Assembly: GCF_963678635.1 (NCBI RefSeq)
Contig: NW_026970940.1
Coordinates: 1 to 38,597 of the forward strand
Direction: 5' to 3'
Length of the DNA stretch: 38,597 nt
Source: Symsagittifera roscoffensis
Taxonomy: Eukaryota > Xenacoelomorpha > Acoela > Convolutidae
The translations under genes and the position numbers were made by a program. Every line of letters begins with the position of its first letter. Positions within the stretch are counted from its first letter, which is position 1. The notes under the pieces were generated by a model, which saw only the letters and a program-made list of their open reading frames with translations, did no database searches and was not told where the DNA came from. Positions 22,381 to 31,691 of the stretch are shown here, piece by piece.

Positions 22381-22742
22381 ATCCTCCGGAGTAACCCTCC
22401 GGAGTGACTTAAGCCCCTTAGCAACCCGCCTTAGTGGAAATTTTCCACGGGACCCTCCGAAGAAGTTAAAACAACCCCACATAGAGCGAAGCTATTGGAA
22501 GACCATTCTAAGTGAGGTTCAAAATTCAAAAAAAATTTTGGAAGAACCCTCCGCGGTAACCCTCCGGAGCATATCAAGCCTCTTATTGACCCTCCTTAGT
22601 GAGTGAAGAGGAACCCTCCGAAGTCACTTGGGTGGCTAAGGTACCCTCCAAGGTAACCCTCCGAAGTAAGCTAAGTGTCTTAACAACCCTCCGGAGTAAC
22701 CCTCCGGAGTGACTTAAACCTCTTAATAACCCTCCTTGTTGG
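22381..22742 (+). repeat. CCCTCCGG minisatellite
   Basis: ACCCTCC motifs start at 22394, 22452, 22546, 22559, 22589, 22613, 22643, 22656, 22686, 22699 and 22729. From 22643 on, spacing alternates 13 and 30, giving a 43-bp unit (two AACCCTCCGGAGT-type boxes plus a TTAA-containing linker ending CCTCCTT). A related larger unit is visible: 22381, 22394 and ACCCGCC at 22424 repeat the 13/30 pattern. Each CTCCGGAG box is itself palindromic. The motif is the same heptamer that closes the modules at 20.67-21.88 kb. Confidence 0.8.
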
Positions 22743-22948
22743 AAACTTGGGGGAACCTTCTGTGGCAATTTGAGAAACGGAAAATATCCATTTAAGGTTG
22801 GGATAAAAGGTCAAATAACCACGGGCGTGCACATTAGGATCACAGGAGCCCATTTGACCCAGAAATTTGTGATCAACTTTGAATTCTAGATAGGGTGTAT
22901 CAGAAGTACCCGAACCAAACTTTTTTTTATTGTGATTTTGTTTGTGTG

Positions 22949-23320
22949 GTTGCCTTGAGCTACTTAATAGGAAAGCTCGGGCAATCCGGGAACACATAAG
23001 AGAAGACCTCGGTGAGTTTATTAGCCAAATACACTCTCACTTGAGAATGAGACTTGTTACCTGCTCTCGTACAATTGGGGCGTCCCGAGTGTGGGAGAGC
23101 TTTTTCATAGATTTTAGAAAATTTTTGATCAGAGGTTGCTTTGAGCTACTTCGTAGGACAGCTCGGGCAATCGCAGGACACCTAAAAGAAGACCGCGGTG
23201 AGTGTATTAGGCAAATACACACTCACTTGAGAAGACAGTCTCCTGGGCTTCGTTCTTTTGGAGTGTTCCGATTGAGGGAAGTCTTTTTCTTTAAGACTAA
23301 GTTTTATTTATCTATTCCTG
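22949..23320 (+). repeat. 186-bp doublet with an in-phase open frame
   Basis: Copy 1 starts GTTGCCTTGAGCTACTT at 22949 and copy 2 GTTGCTTTGAGCTACTT at 23135. The first ~105 bases match well (AGCTCGGGCAATC, GAAGACC.CGGTGAGT, CACTCACTTGAGAA) and the rest less so. The unit length, 62 codons, keeps a single + frame open through both copies (about 22942-23376, no ATG start). Most differences change amino acids, so it is probably not a conserved protein. It could belong to the 5' region of the retroelement. Confidence 0.7.
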
Positions 23321-23376
23321 AATCAGCACTGACTTTTTACAAAAGATTGTTTAATTTTAACAAAGCAGTGACTTAA

Positions 23377-23897
23377 TAAGAGTTTGGCGGTAAATTGATA
23401 CTGACGAAAGGTCGCTGTCACCTGTAGGATACTCTTATCTGATTATCGATTGTGTTTTGTGTATTGACTTTCTCTTGTGAAAATCTTGTGATACTCTTAT
23501 ATTGTACAACGACAGCGGGGTTGAGTTAGCATTATATTTGTACTGAGCAGTACCTGTGTGTAGTTTGTAACTTTAACTGAGTCACTAACCTTATCATCGA
23601 ATAATCTAAGGGACACTTTTGATAACTGACGAAATCGAGTAGGCAGCGTTAAGTGAATCAACTTGAGTTTATTCGCGGCACGTGTACATCGCCATTAAAT
23701 TAAACGAATATTACTATTTATCACGAGGTATGCAGCGTAGATACTCGCTAGGATTGACTACTAAGATTCCCAGGCTGAGCAAGGGGAGCACGCTAAAGTT
23801 TAGAAATACGCTTAGCCAATCTTCGTTCAGCAGCGTTTCCGACGTTTTTGCTGACAACGAATCGATTAAAGGTTAAGCTGATCTTTCAGTGAGCGGA
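23377..23897 (+). other. non-coding leader region upstream of gag
   Basis: About 0.5 kb before the first in-frame gag ATG. It would be expected to hold the end of the 5' LTR, the primer-binding site and leader RNA. I could not identify an LTR edge, a primer-binding site complementary to a tRNA 3' end, or similarity to 32190-32645. CTGACGAAA occurs twice (about 23401 and 23627). Confidence 0.35.
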
Positions 23898-25571
23898 ATG
23901 AAACTAAGAAGCGAGAACAACCTCGATGGTAATGATGGGCGAAGTGCCGAGGCCGGAACGGCGAGCGAGGCGCCGCTTCTGGACCCCTTCGACGAAGGGG
24001 AACAAACGCACATCCGACCCAAACTTGAGCCAAGCGAGAACCTTGAACGGGAGGAAGTCGAGAGGACAGAGAAGGCCTCGGAGCGTTCCGAGGTCAAGCC
24101 TTGAGAAGAAGTTTTGTTTAGGGGAATGTCCAAATCAGTGACTAAGAGCCACAAGTGGAGAAAAGATTTTTCACACTCGATCAATGCGCACCCGACTAAT
24201 ACACACTCATCTCTGGTAAAGCAGAGCAAGAATGCGATGATGTCAAGCATCAGTCCGAGTGAAGAACAAACGGGTTCAAAGGCAAAGAGGAGTTGGAAGT
24301 CTTTGTACGATGAGGGCATGGCCGCACTACAAACTGAATGTCTACCTTTCAGTTATGACCATCCGGAGATAACACACCCGGATATGAACTTCACGCCTTG
24401 CCCAAGGAACGACACGAGCAGGAAGGCGTTGTCCACTTCACTCACCAGACCCATGTCTGACGGGATGACCCTGGGAATATTCTCGACGTTCGACAGATTG
24501 ATGACGTCGATGGGTAAACAGAAAAATGGTGCGTCATCAAGCACCAGGCTGCTACCGCAGTTGACCTCATCTTCTCTTGGGCTAACCCCGACATCAGGAG
24601 CGGCTGGTGATATAAACGATATGTTTGCCGGCGTAATCATAGGCTTGGAGGAACTGCGATGGGACATTACAATGAGAATAGACCTAGTCGAGGAGAGAGC
24701 TCACCAGGGTCAGGAGAGTTTGCGGAATGAGCTGACGCATGTGAAGTCGCAGGCGAGAATCGATCAGGCTCAATTGATTCGCAACACCGATCAATGCCTG
24801 GCGGAGAGCTTGGCACAAGCAAGCAAGGAGTCAGAGGAAAGAGAGGCCAGGATGACAAGAGAGATTGAGCGATTGTTGATTGATCATGACAATACCTACG
24901 CTGATACGATGACTAGCCTGGAAGAAAGGTTAGATGCCAAATCTGACCTAATGATGCGGAAGCTTGACGAGATCTTAAATGGGAGCAATTGGGAGGAGCG
25001 TTCCAACCGAAGGGATCGCTCACATCAGTCGAATGATGGAGATGGGGCACGCAGCCATGCCGGGGCCCATCAAAATTCGAGAACGAACTACGAATCTAGG
25101 AATAGAGAGCGGCCAAGGGCAGCCCCGTCGAGGCCTGGCTGGACGAATCCAGTCGCGCCGGAGGCAGATGCTACCCCGGAGACAAGGTTGCCAACTGAGC
25201 CACAATTCAGTTCAGTGCCAGATCTGACTACGGTCTCGCAGGACACAACGATGTATGCCTCGATGTTTGAACCCCTGAATAGATCTCTCGAAACATTCAT
25301 CATTAAACTCTCGAAGTCGACCGAGAGAGGAGAGAGGTCAAGAAGGACACTGAAAAAGCCGAAATCATACAAAGACGAGTCAGACGGCTGCATTGATACT
25401 AGGATAGAGGTAATGAAGTTGAACTTTGAAGAAGAGAATCTCTCCAAGAAACGGGAGTGCAGCTCACTAACAAGCAACCTGGAGGGTACTGCCCTAAATT
25501 GTGTAATGGCGAAAAGAGCCAATGAGAGGGACAGAGGGACAGCGCTCGCAAGATATTCGACATCCTGCTGA
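23898..25571 (+). pseudogene. gag: Gag, N-terminal part (matrix-like region and coiled coil)
   Basis: The first ATG is at 23898, and the same frame continues to 25571 with one internal TGA (24102-24104) after about 68 residues. After that stop come a Ser/Thr-rich basic region and then a long charged heptad-like region (about 24640-24990) rich in Glu, Arg and Leu that should form a coiled coil. A Pro/Arg-rich linker follows, then the start of a capsid-like segment (about 25215-25530). An exact 8-bp tandem duplication, AGAGGGAC twice at 25525-25540, throws the frame so that it terminates at 25571 while the protein continues in another frame. Gag proteins of this group assemble the RNA-packaging particle. 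Confidence 0.75.
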
Positions 25572-26566
25572 ATCGCTTCGGCTCTGGAGTACAAGGGCAT
25601 CAGGCTATGTTGAAATTCGAGAAGAGGCGTCAAAGGGATGACGAATCCCTAGACAAATTTTTGGATAACCTTGAATTGCTTAGGAGGAGAAGCAACCCTG
25701 ACGAAAGGATATCCGAGCGGAACTTAGCAATTGCCTCGAAGTTCATGGATGGAGTAAAGAGTGAAGAGTTAAAAACAATGCTGGCCACACACTTCACCCT
25801 GTCCCTTGATCAGGTACCCACTCCCGATGATTTGCGTATGAAGTCGCGCGAGTATTTACTCATAAAACCGAGTGCGCAGAACCGTTACAGCAATTACGGC
25901 AACTCCAGTTGGTACAAACCTCGCAACGACATGGATAAGAGGAGGTCGTGTGCGAATTGTGGTTCGATGAACCATCACGTTTCCGCGTGTTCTGCTTATA
26001 AACAGAACATGAAGGCAATAGGCTACTTTCTCGAAGACGTCGACGCGACCGACGAGGACTACGAAGAGTACGTTAGAGGGTTCATCATGAAATATGGTCC
26101 GAGGTGCTTCTTCTGTAATTTGGAGGGACACTTCAAGTCGGACTGCATTCAGTTTTGGGATGCAGTGGCAGACGCGAAACATCCCCGCCACGAAGAGGCG
26201 CTTTCGGGTGTCAAAGCCAGTCGAGCACGTCTGATGAACGAGGCTGAGTCTCGGAGAAGAGAGACGACACCGAGTACCTTTACGATCAAGAAGGTGAAGA
26301 CCTTTCCTGACGAGGTGGCAGCCTCGAACCTGGAGGCAGAGTCGGCCGGCCCACTTAATGTGGATTATAGTCTGGCGGCGAGGACAGCGCTACAGAATGT
26401 CAAACAGGAGCTAGCCACGAAAGAAGTGGAGCAATGGGTAAGGTCGGAACTGGAAAGCACGGATCTTCGGGAAAAGTTTAACATCCTGAGTAAAACGGCG
26501 GGAAAAGAAGACAAAGAAGAACCCAGGAAGCAGAGACTAAAACTGACTGAACGTCATATCTGGTAG
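25541..26566 (+). CDS. gag: Gag, capsid C-terminal part and nucleocapsid with two CCHC zinc knuckles
   Basis: Continues the capsid from the preceding frame; an ATG lies at 25607. The first ~90 residues from that ATG are helical and charged, as in retrotransposon Gag. Two C-x2-C-x4-H-x4-C knuckles follow, CANCGSMNHHVSAC and CFFCNLEGHFKSDC (residues 115-128 and 167-180), the RNA-binding nucleocapsid motif. They are separated by about 38 residues rather than lying back to back. The remainder is a Lys/Glu-rich helical tail. The stop at 26564-26566 is caused by a CTGA tandem duplication (26543-26550); coding similarity resumes in the next frame. Confidence 0.85.
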   Translation, partial: SARKIFDILLNRFGSGVQGHQAMLKFEKRRQRDDESLDKFLDNLELLRRRSNPDERISERNLAIASKFMDGVKSEELKTMLATHFTLSLDQVPTPDDLRMKSREYLLIKPSAQNRYSNYGNSSWYKPRNDMDKRRSCANCGSMNHHVSACSAYKQNMKAIGYFLEDVDATDEDYEEYVRGFIMKYGPRCFFCNLEGHFKSDCIQFWDAVADAKHPRHEEALSGVKASRARLMNEAESRRRETTPSTFTIKKVKTFPDEVAASNLEAESAGPLNVDYSLAARTALQNVKQELATKEVEQWVRSELESTDLREKFNILSKTAGKEDKEEPRKQRLKLTERHIW

Positions 26567-26579
26567 AACTTTCGGCATC

Positions 26580-26781
26580 ATGAAAGAAGGAGCAAAGATA
26601 ATGTCAATCATCTCAGTCGCAGGACACCAGGTGGTCATAAACTTGAGTGAACCATCCGAGACTACACTAGTCCACCTGGACGGGAGCAGTGGTCAGCGTC
26701 ATGCCGGTCACAACCTGGACCGACATGGGTTCCGACAGATCGGATCTCATACCGACAAACTTCAGGTTGGCAGCTGCCTGA
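26580..26781 (+). pseudogene. pol: gag-pol junction and retropepsin remnant
   Basis: 26580 to about 26680 encodes a short segment in one frame. In another frame 26680-26781 reads TGAVVSVMPV and onward to a TGA. TGA followed by hydrophobic residues and SVMP is the pattern just after the catalytic Asp of a retroviral-type aspartic protease (D-T/S-G-A). The Asp itself is missing, and neither flap nor second half is present: the linker frame begins at once at 26783. I infer two internal deletions that removed most of the protease. Confidence 0.6.
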
Positions 26782-26782
26782 T

Positions 26783-27427
26783 CCTGAGAGAAAATATGAA
26801 AAGAAACCCCTTAATAAGATCTTAATTAACCAGGCCAAGATGCCGATTTTTCTGGATCGAAAAGTTAGATTGAAACCAAACCAAGCCGTAGTAGCGACGT
26901 TTAGGATGAGGAACTTGAATGAACTCAACAATGACAGACAGGTGTGTCTAGTACCTATCCCAAACAGTAAAAGCTGGGCTATTTTAGGAAGAAGCTTCTC
27001 ACTCACTCAGAGCGGACTGTGTGTGAGTGTTTTGTTGAACACAGAAGCAACAACAGTGACAATACAGATGGGAAAGAAACTTGGCTATGCATTGCCTCTG
27101 AACACAGACTTTCAGAGTGTGGAACACTTGAAAAGATTTGATGTAACTGAAGGTCCTTTGCATGCGAACCAAGAATGTATACTGAGGAGAGTAAATGAAT
27201 TGAAATCATCCAGGAAATTGTTTTCAATGAAATCGGAGACAGATGATGGGTTGTCTAGCTGTTCGAATTTTCCAGAGAGACCAACAGAAACAGAATTGGC
27301 AGCGAATAAACCGGTCCTACCCGAAATAGAGCATCTGAAAGGTAAAATATCAGACAAGGAACTAGATTCGCTTAGGGCGGTGTTAAGTCGGAATGCAGAC
27401 GTTTTTCGAAACATAAGGCTGACATAG
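26783..27427 (+). CDS. pol: Pol segment between protease and reverse transcriptase
   Basis: Open from 26783, with an ATG at 26840. It has no catalytic motif. It contains a region resembling the post-protease connector of Ty3/gypsy Pol, then an acidic stretch leading into the reverse transcriptase N-terminus. It stops at 27425-27427 in the wrong frame; the proper continuation is visible from 27415 in the +2 shifted frame, so a small indel lies near 27405-27420. Confidence 0.55.
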   Translation, partial: PERKYEKKPLNKILINQAKMPIFLDRKVRLKPNQAVVATFRMRNLNELNNDRQVCLVPIPNSKSWAILGRSFSLTQSGLCVSVLLNTEATTVTIQMGKKLGYALPLNTDFQSVEHLKRFDVTEGPLHANQECILRRVNELKSSRKLFSMKSETDDGLSSCSNFPERPTETELAANKPVLPEIEHLKGKISDKELDSLRAVLSRNADVFRNIRLT

Positions 27428-28241
27428 GTTGCTGTAATTTTGTAGAACACGAAATTGAGATAGAGGAGGGCTCGGTACCTCATAGGGAAGGGGCGAAAAG
27501 ATTGACGCCGCATAAATTGGAGGCATGCAGGAAAGAAATGGAGATGTTAATGGAGTAAGATATGATCGAGCCGTCGAAGTCCCCGTGGGCTTGTGGCGTG
27601 GTAGGGACCAAAAAGAAAGGGGGCAACTCAAGTTTTGCTGCGACTTCCGTTACTTGAACGCAGTGACGATAAAAAACGCATACCCGATTCCCCGCATTGA
27701 TGAGAGCCTTTTCAAGCTGGGGGACGCGAAGTTCTTCACGACGTTGGATTTGGGCTCCGCGTTCTGGCAAGTGCCACTCAGAAAGCAAGATCGGGAGAAA
27801 ACAAGCTTCGCGTGCGAACTGGGACTGTTCCACTGGAAGAGGATGCCGTTCGGATTGTGCAACCCGACGGCTACATTCCAGCAACTCATGGCCCAGGCAC
27901 TCACGAGCGTGACTAAGAAATACGGGAATCTCATCATGTGTTATGTCGATGATGTCGTGATCGCAACACCAACCTTAGAGGATCACATAAAGAGGTTGGA
28001 TGAGGTGTTTACTTGCATGAAGCAGGAGGCCCTGAAATGTAAACCCTCAAAGTGTGAAACCCTCAGAGACTCCATAAAGTACCTGGGCCGCCTGGTGGAT
28101 AAGCATGGAGTGAGACCAGATCCTGAAGCGGTCGAAGCGGTCTTGACCTGGAAGGCACCTAAAACAGATACACAACTGATGAGTTTTTTGGGATTTGCTA
28201 ATTATTATCGAGAATTCATCAAGGGTATGCTGACAAAATAA
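27415..28241 (+). CDS. pol: reverse transcriptase (Ty3/gypsy type), frameshifted
   Basis: The N-terminal fingers are read at 27415-27625 with an in-frame TAA (27556-27558). A slip in the G5 run at 27619-27623 moves the frame, and 27626-28241 then encodes the rest without a stop. Motifs in order are QLKFCCDFRYLN, FTTLDLGSAFWQ with the first catalytic Asp (27747-27749), MPFGLCNPTATFQ, and CYVDDVV with the catalytic YVDD (27942-27953). KCKPSKCE, IKYLG and LMSFLGFANYYREFI follow. All three catalytic aspartates are kept. The F/L-G-F-x-N-Y-Y-R motif is typical of Ty3/gypsy. The frame is lost again near 28230. Confidence 0.92.
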
Positions 28242-28246
28242 ATCCC

Positions 28247-28645
28247 ATGCAGCAGTTGATGAGAAACAAAGGCAAAAAATTAACTTGGACTGATGAAGCA
28301 GAAGTTTCAATTGAGAACATTAAGCGTGAACTTTGCGAGGCACCGGTCCTCGGCATGTCACCGGAGAAGGGGATGTTTGTGTTAGACACGGATGCATCGG
28401 TGGTTTCGATATCGGGCATACTTCACCAGGAGCAAGAGTGGAACGGGAGAACGGTTCTCCGTCCGATAGCCTACGGGAGTAAGGTCCTGAGTGATACTGA
28501 GATGAAGTACGGCGCACCAAAAGCGGAGATGTTCGCGGTGATCACTTTCGTGGAGAAATACAGGGCCTACTTGGGGAGTGCTCCCTTCAAGGTACGTGTG
28601 GATAATCGTGCCCTTGCCTGGCTGAAGACCTATTCGATGGACTAA
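28247..28645 (+). CDS. pol: RNase H domain
   Basis: Directly follows the RT after a frame change. Carries VLDTDAS (first catalytic Asp), KAEMFAV (Glu) and VRVDNRALAWL (Asp), the acidic triad of retroelement RNase H, and the sequence IAYGSKVLSDTEMKYG usual in this family. It ends at TAA 28643-28645 and resumes in frame for twelve codons (to about 28681), so the stop is probably a C-to-T change in a Gln codon. RNase H removes the RNA strand during reverse transcription. Confidence 0.9.
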   Translation: MQQLMRNKGKKLTWTDEAEVSIENIKRELCEAPVLGMSPEKGMFVLDTDASVVSISGILHQEQEWNGRTVLRPIAYGSKVLSDTEMKYGAPKAEMFAVITFVEKYRAYLGSAPFKVRVDNRALAWLKTYSMD

Positions 28646-28679
28646 AGTTATATTGGTCGTTGGATCGTGCGCCTAGATG

Positions 28680-29297
28680 GAGCACCGTACCCGTGACAAG
28701 CACCAGAATGCAGATAGCCTCAGTAAAAAGACAGAATTCTATGAGCGCCTCGAGGAGAAGCAGGCTAACCAAGCGGAAATCAAAGACGGGTTTTCATTCC
28801 TGGACAAGGAAACCTACGACAAACTGCCACTCACTAGGTGATTAGACAAGTCAGGGCACCCTATACCCGGACAACCTTACCTTCCAGTGGAAACGGCCTC
28901 TGAGATAAAGGTATTAGCCAGGGGTGAGCCCGTTCCGCTGGATCTGCTAGTCCGATCCAATTTGGTACAGCAAGAACTTACCAGGCTGGGTATAAACAGC
29001 GTAACTCTGTTGAATAGGACGGTGAACGTGGCGCCGGAAGTCATGGGTAAGCTCCGTGACTTGTTGGATAGGAAAGTGGATAGGCATGATCGTGAGTGGA
29101 TGGAGACCATGCAGCGGTTGACTATCACTAAGAGAACAGAGAAGAGGCCATTGTCCATTCGCAGCCGAGGTGTTGAACGGGATTGCAGTTCGATAGTGAA
29201 CCAGCTGGTGAGCTCAATGCCAAAGGAGGTCTTGTTGAGGACTTCGTTCATTGAACATGGGACACTGAACCAGGCCCGAGGTCAAGTCGAGATCTAG
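28680..29297 (+). pseudogene. pol: Pol connector after RNase H
   Basis: One frame runs from 28680 to 29297, with a TGA at 28839-28841 and an ATG at 28887. It begins with the HQNADSLSK motif that ends RNase H/tether regions of Ty3/gypsy elements. It continues with a helical, charged segment of about 150 residues that I do not recognise. A frame change at about 29297 leads into the acidic spacer. Confidence 0.6.
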
Positions 29298-29298
29298 C

Positions 29299-30276
29299 TT
29301 CACAAGGAAAGTACATTTCACGGATGCAAAAGAAGAATACGAGCCAAGCTCAGATTTTTCATCCGGGGATGAGACAATGTCCGGGGAGTCTGACACCTTC
29401 GAGCCCGTCAAGGACGACTTGTCCTTGGAGTCAGACACCTTTGAGCCCGTACAGGATGACTTGTCCGGGGAGAGGTTGTTTAGACAACCGAGGGATAGAA
29501 TGTTGGCCGGGGAGTCGGATTCGAAGCAACCGAGGGACAGAGTTTTCTCCGGGGAGTCGAGAAACATCGCAGACAGATTGGAATATGATGTTGGGGAATC
29601 AGTCGGCTCAAGTGATGACTCGAGGCCCCAGTCCTGGGACAACACATCTGAGACCACTTCCAATTCTGATATATCGGAGATTGCGATTCACTCTTTGTTG
29701 GTAGACTGGAAGCAGCGCGGGCTGGACCGAGAAATGCATCAGGATCCAGACAGAGACAGATACACCTCAGATGATGAGGGAACTGTGGTAGAAAATGCCG
29801 CGGATGAGCTCGAGCTGATAGCAGTTTCGAAACGCCCCACCAGATTATTAACACAGGGTACAGTCGTCCGTACTAATCTGGAACCATCCGTTCAGGAAAC
29901 ATCACCCTTGAAGAAGATATGGTGTGTTAAGTTGATGGATGATGCTCATGCTCCGGAAATAATGAGCGGGCAATTGAACGTGGTAAAGACGTATTTGAAA
30001 GCCAGGTTCAGGCTGTCGGATCTCCTAAGGGCGCAACGAAATGATAGAATGACGAGCAGTCTGAAGAGATGGATCGAGAATGGAGCACCTGACAAAGGAG
30101 ACTTGGAAGAAGACAGCTACAAGATCTTGAAGCAATTCTACCTGAAGAGAAAATACTTGTTGTACCTGAACAAGGACGGAATTGTAGCCTGTAAACGTAA
30201 AGAGGAGGACAAGGTCCTTTACAAATACAATTCGATAGTGCTACCACAGTTGTACCAGACCGAATCGTTCACATGA
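29299..30276 (+). CDS. pol: acidic Pol spacer and start of integrase
   Basis: Open from about 29299, with an ATG at 29377. Residues 1-70 carry degenerate repeats of SGESD / LSGE / SLESD type, each unit roughly 14-17 residues, rich in Asp, Glu and Ser. A further acidic linker follows. From about 29940 comes a basic helical segment and a sequence that precedes the integrase zinc-binding domain (YNSIVLPQLYQ). The region between RNase H and integrase is therefore about 530 codons long, far more than usual in this superfamily. The frame ends at 30274-30276. Confidence 0.6.
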   Translation, partial: FTRKVHFTDAKEEYEPSSDFSSGDETMSGESDTFEPVKDDLSLESDTFEPVQDDLSGERLFRQPRDRMLAGESDSKQPRDRVFSGESRNIADRLEYDVGESVGSSDDSRPQSWDNTSETTSNSDISEIAIHSLLVDWKQRGLDREMHQDPDRDRYTSDDEGTVVENAADELELIAVSKRPTRLLTQGTVVRTNLEPSVQETSPLKKIWCVKLMDDAHAPEIMSGQLNVVKTYLKARFRLSDLLRAQRNDRMTSSLKRWIENGAPDKGDLEEDSYKILKQFYLKRKYLLYLNKDGIVACKRKEEDKVLYKYNSIVLPQLYQTESFT

Positions 30277-30478
30277 TCAGATGGGCCATCAAGGCGTGGA
30301 CAAAGTGTACAACAGGATACAGCAACGATTCGAATCGCCTGATTTGAAGAAGGCTTGTGAGAAGTGGATCTCGGCAAGCCTGTCATGCCAGCAGGCGAAG
30401 GACCCTAGGAAGCTAAGATTCCGCCTGCAGTCGATAGAGTCGTCGGGATTCAACGAAGTGGTGCAAATTGATCATTAG
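30272..30478 (+). CDS. pol: integrase, zinc-binding domain and first catalytic Asp
   Basis: The HHCC-type domain starts with HDQMGHQGVDKVYNRI (histidines at 30272-30274 and 30287-30289). Its cysteine pair reads S-L-S-C: the first Cys of the expected C-x2-C is Ser, so zinc binding should be impaired. QIDH carries the first catalytic Asp (30470-30472). A TAG at 30476-30478 follows, fitting a C-to-T change in a Gln codon, because the frame resumes directly (FTKYA near 30534-30548). Confidence 0.8.
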   Translation, partial: HDQMGHQGVDKVYNRIQQRFESPDLKKACEKWISASLSCQQAKDPRKLRFRLQSIESSGFNEVVQIDH

Positions 30479-30939
30479 AAGATTTGCATGACAGCTACGG
30501 GCTATAATCAGGTGCTACTAATGATCGATCATTTTACGAAATATGCGGGGAGGCAGCCCCCTGCATGACAGCATTGGCAGAAGAGACGTGCGACCACTTG
30601 ATAAATGTGTGGATAGCAAGGCATGGCTGCCCCATCACATTCCAATCAGACAATGGTAAAGCGTTCGTGAATGATCTCACGAAGGAGCTAATGAAGAGGT
30701 CACAGGTGGCACAGGCCCATTTGACCACCTATCACCCAGAAACGAATAGCCAAGTCGAGAGGCAAAATCGCACACTGGTATCCATGCTGAGAGTCTATTG
30801 CTCACGCTACATGGATGACTGGGACAGGCACTTGCCGCAAGTGATGGGCGCTTACAACAGCACAGAACATTCCACCACGGGAATAAGTCCGCATATGATG
30901 CTGACTGGCCACGAAAAGGCGCTTCCGTTACGTGCGTGA
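30479..30939 (+). CDS. pol: integrase catalytic core
   Basis: After a frame change near 30547-30562, the long frame (ATG 30565) contains HGCPITFQSDNGKAF with the second Asp (30649-30651) and SQVERQNRT with the Glu (30757-30759). The spacing is exactly 35 residues, the D,D35E signature of retroviral and Ty3/gypsy integrases. It continues to the conserved end of the core (YNSTEHSTTGISPHMMLTG). The GPY/F module normally found after the core is not visible: after 30939 only a short frame with an RRQQ-like helix (30929-30990, TAG at 30992) leads to the acidic tail. Confidence 0.88.
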
Positions 30940-31691
30940 TGTTATTAGAAGACAGCAGGACCTTAATGAATTATGCAGGAGGAACACGCAATAGGCGCAA
31001 ATTAGACAAAAGAGGACCTGGAGTTGACCGAGCGAGTAGAGGTGGACAAAGAAACTATTCCTTATGCCGAGGAAGACTGGGACTGCCCAGAACAAATGAA
31101 ATTGACGAAGGAATACAGCCTGATTTTCCTCTCACCATGGAAACACGCCAGAGCAAGAGAGGAAGGAACAAGAAGTAGTACAATCCGTACGGCGAGGGTT
31201 TCGTCATAGACAGGATAATTGTAAGTGATATGATGGACTCGCTGGTAGGACTGGATGAAGTGGCGGTGCCAGACGAAGTCGAATTGGTGAATCACATGGA
31301 TCAGGATTGGATCGACGATCGATCAGAACCGGAAGTGGAGTTGGAACCAGAAGCAGAACAGACTCATGAGCAAGAACTAACGAACTTGCGGGTGCTCGAA
31401 CGGCTCCATGATCTGCCAACAGATCCTAAAGAGACAATCCTGACGATTCAGGACGTCGATAAAGACGGCATCAATTACGTCAGTCATGACAATACCGAGT
31501 CCAACTGGGTCGCTCCAGATGGTCCTCTACGTGTTCCGCAATGCAACCTCGATCTGCTAGACTTTGGGCGTCGATGGATATTTTTGTCCGGGGAGGGGGG
31601 TAGGACTCACCCACACCGAAAACTTGATCACAAAAAAATTGAAATCGGCAAGAGAAACCGGAGAACTAGAGACGGAAGGCGAGAATGCTAA
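30940..31691 (+). pseudogene. pol: Pol C-terminal acidic tail
   Basis: Pieces in different frames, the longest with ATG at 31230. Highly acidic, with PEVELEPEAE-like composition. It ends near 31590 with a hydrophobic W-I-F motif followed by a G-rich run where the frame slips. In the other frame (31564 on) the protein continues without stop into the macro-like domain, so this tail was probably joined to it. Confidence 0.55.

Noticed and set aside
22381-22742. CRISPR array
   Set aside because: Spacing alternates 13/30, spacers are themselves repetitive, and the genome is eukaryotic; it is a minisatellite.
23390-23640. Hammerhead-ribozyme-like CTGACGAAA motifs
   Set aside because: The conserved core order (CTGANGA, stem, GAAA, cleavage triplet) could not be completed at either site.
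25088-25633. Long minus-strand frame of 181 residues
   Set aside because: It is antisense to recognisable Gag sequence, carries no domain, and similar antisense frames occur along the whole GC-rich element.
29324-29704. Ser/Pro/Arg-rich frame overlapping the acidic pol spacer
   Set aside because: Alternative-frame reading of the repeated acidic segment; the frame from 29299 continues into integrase and is the real one.
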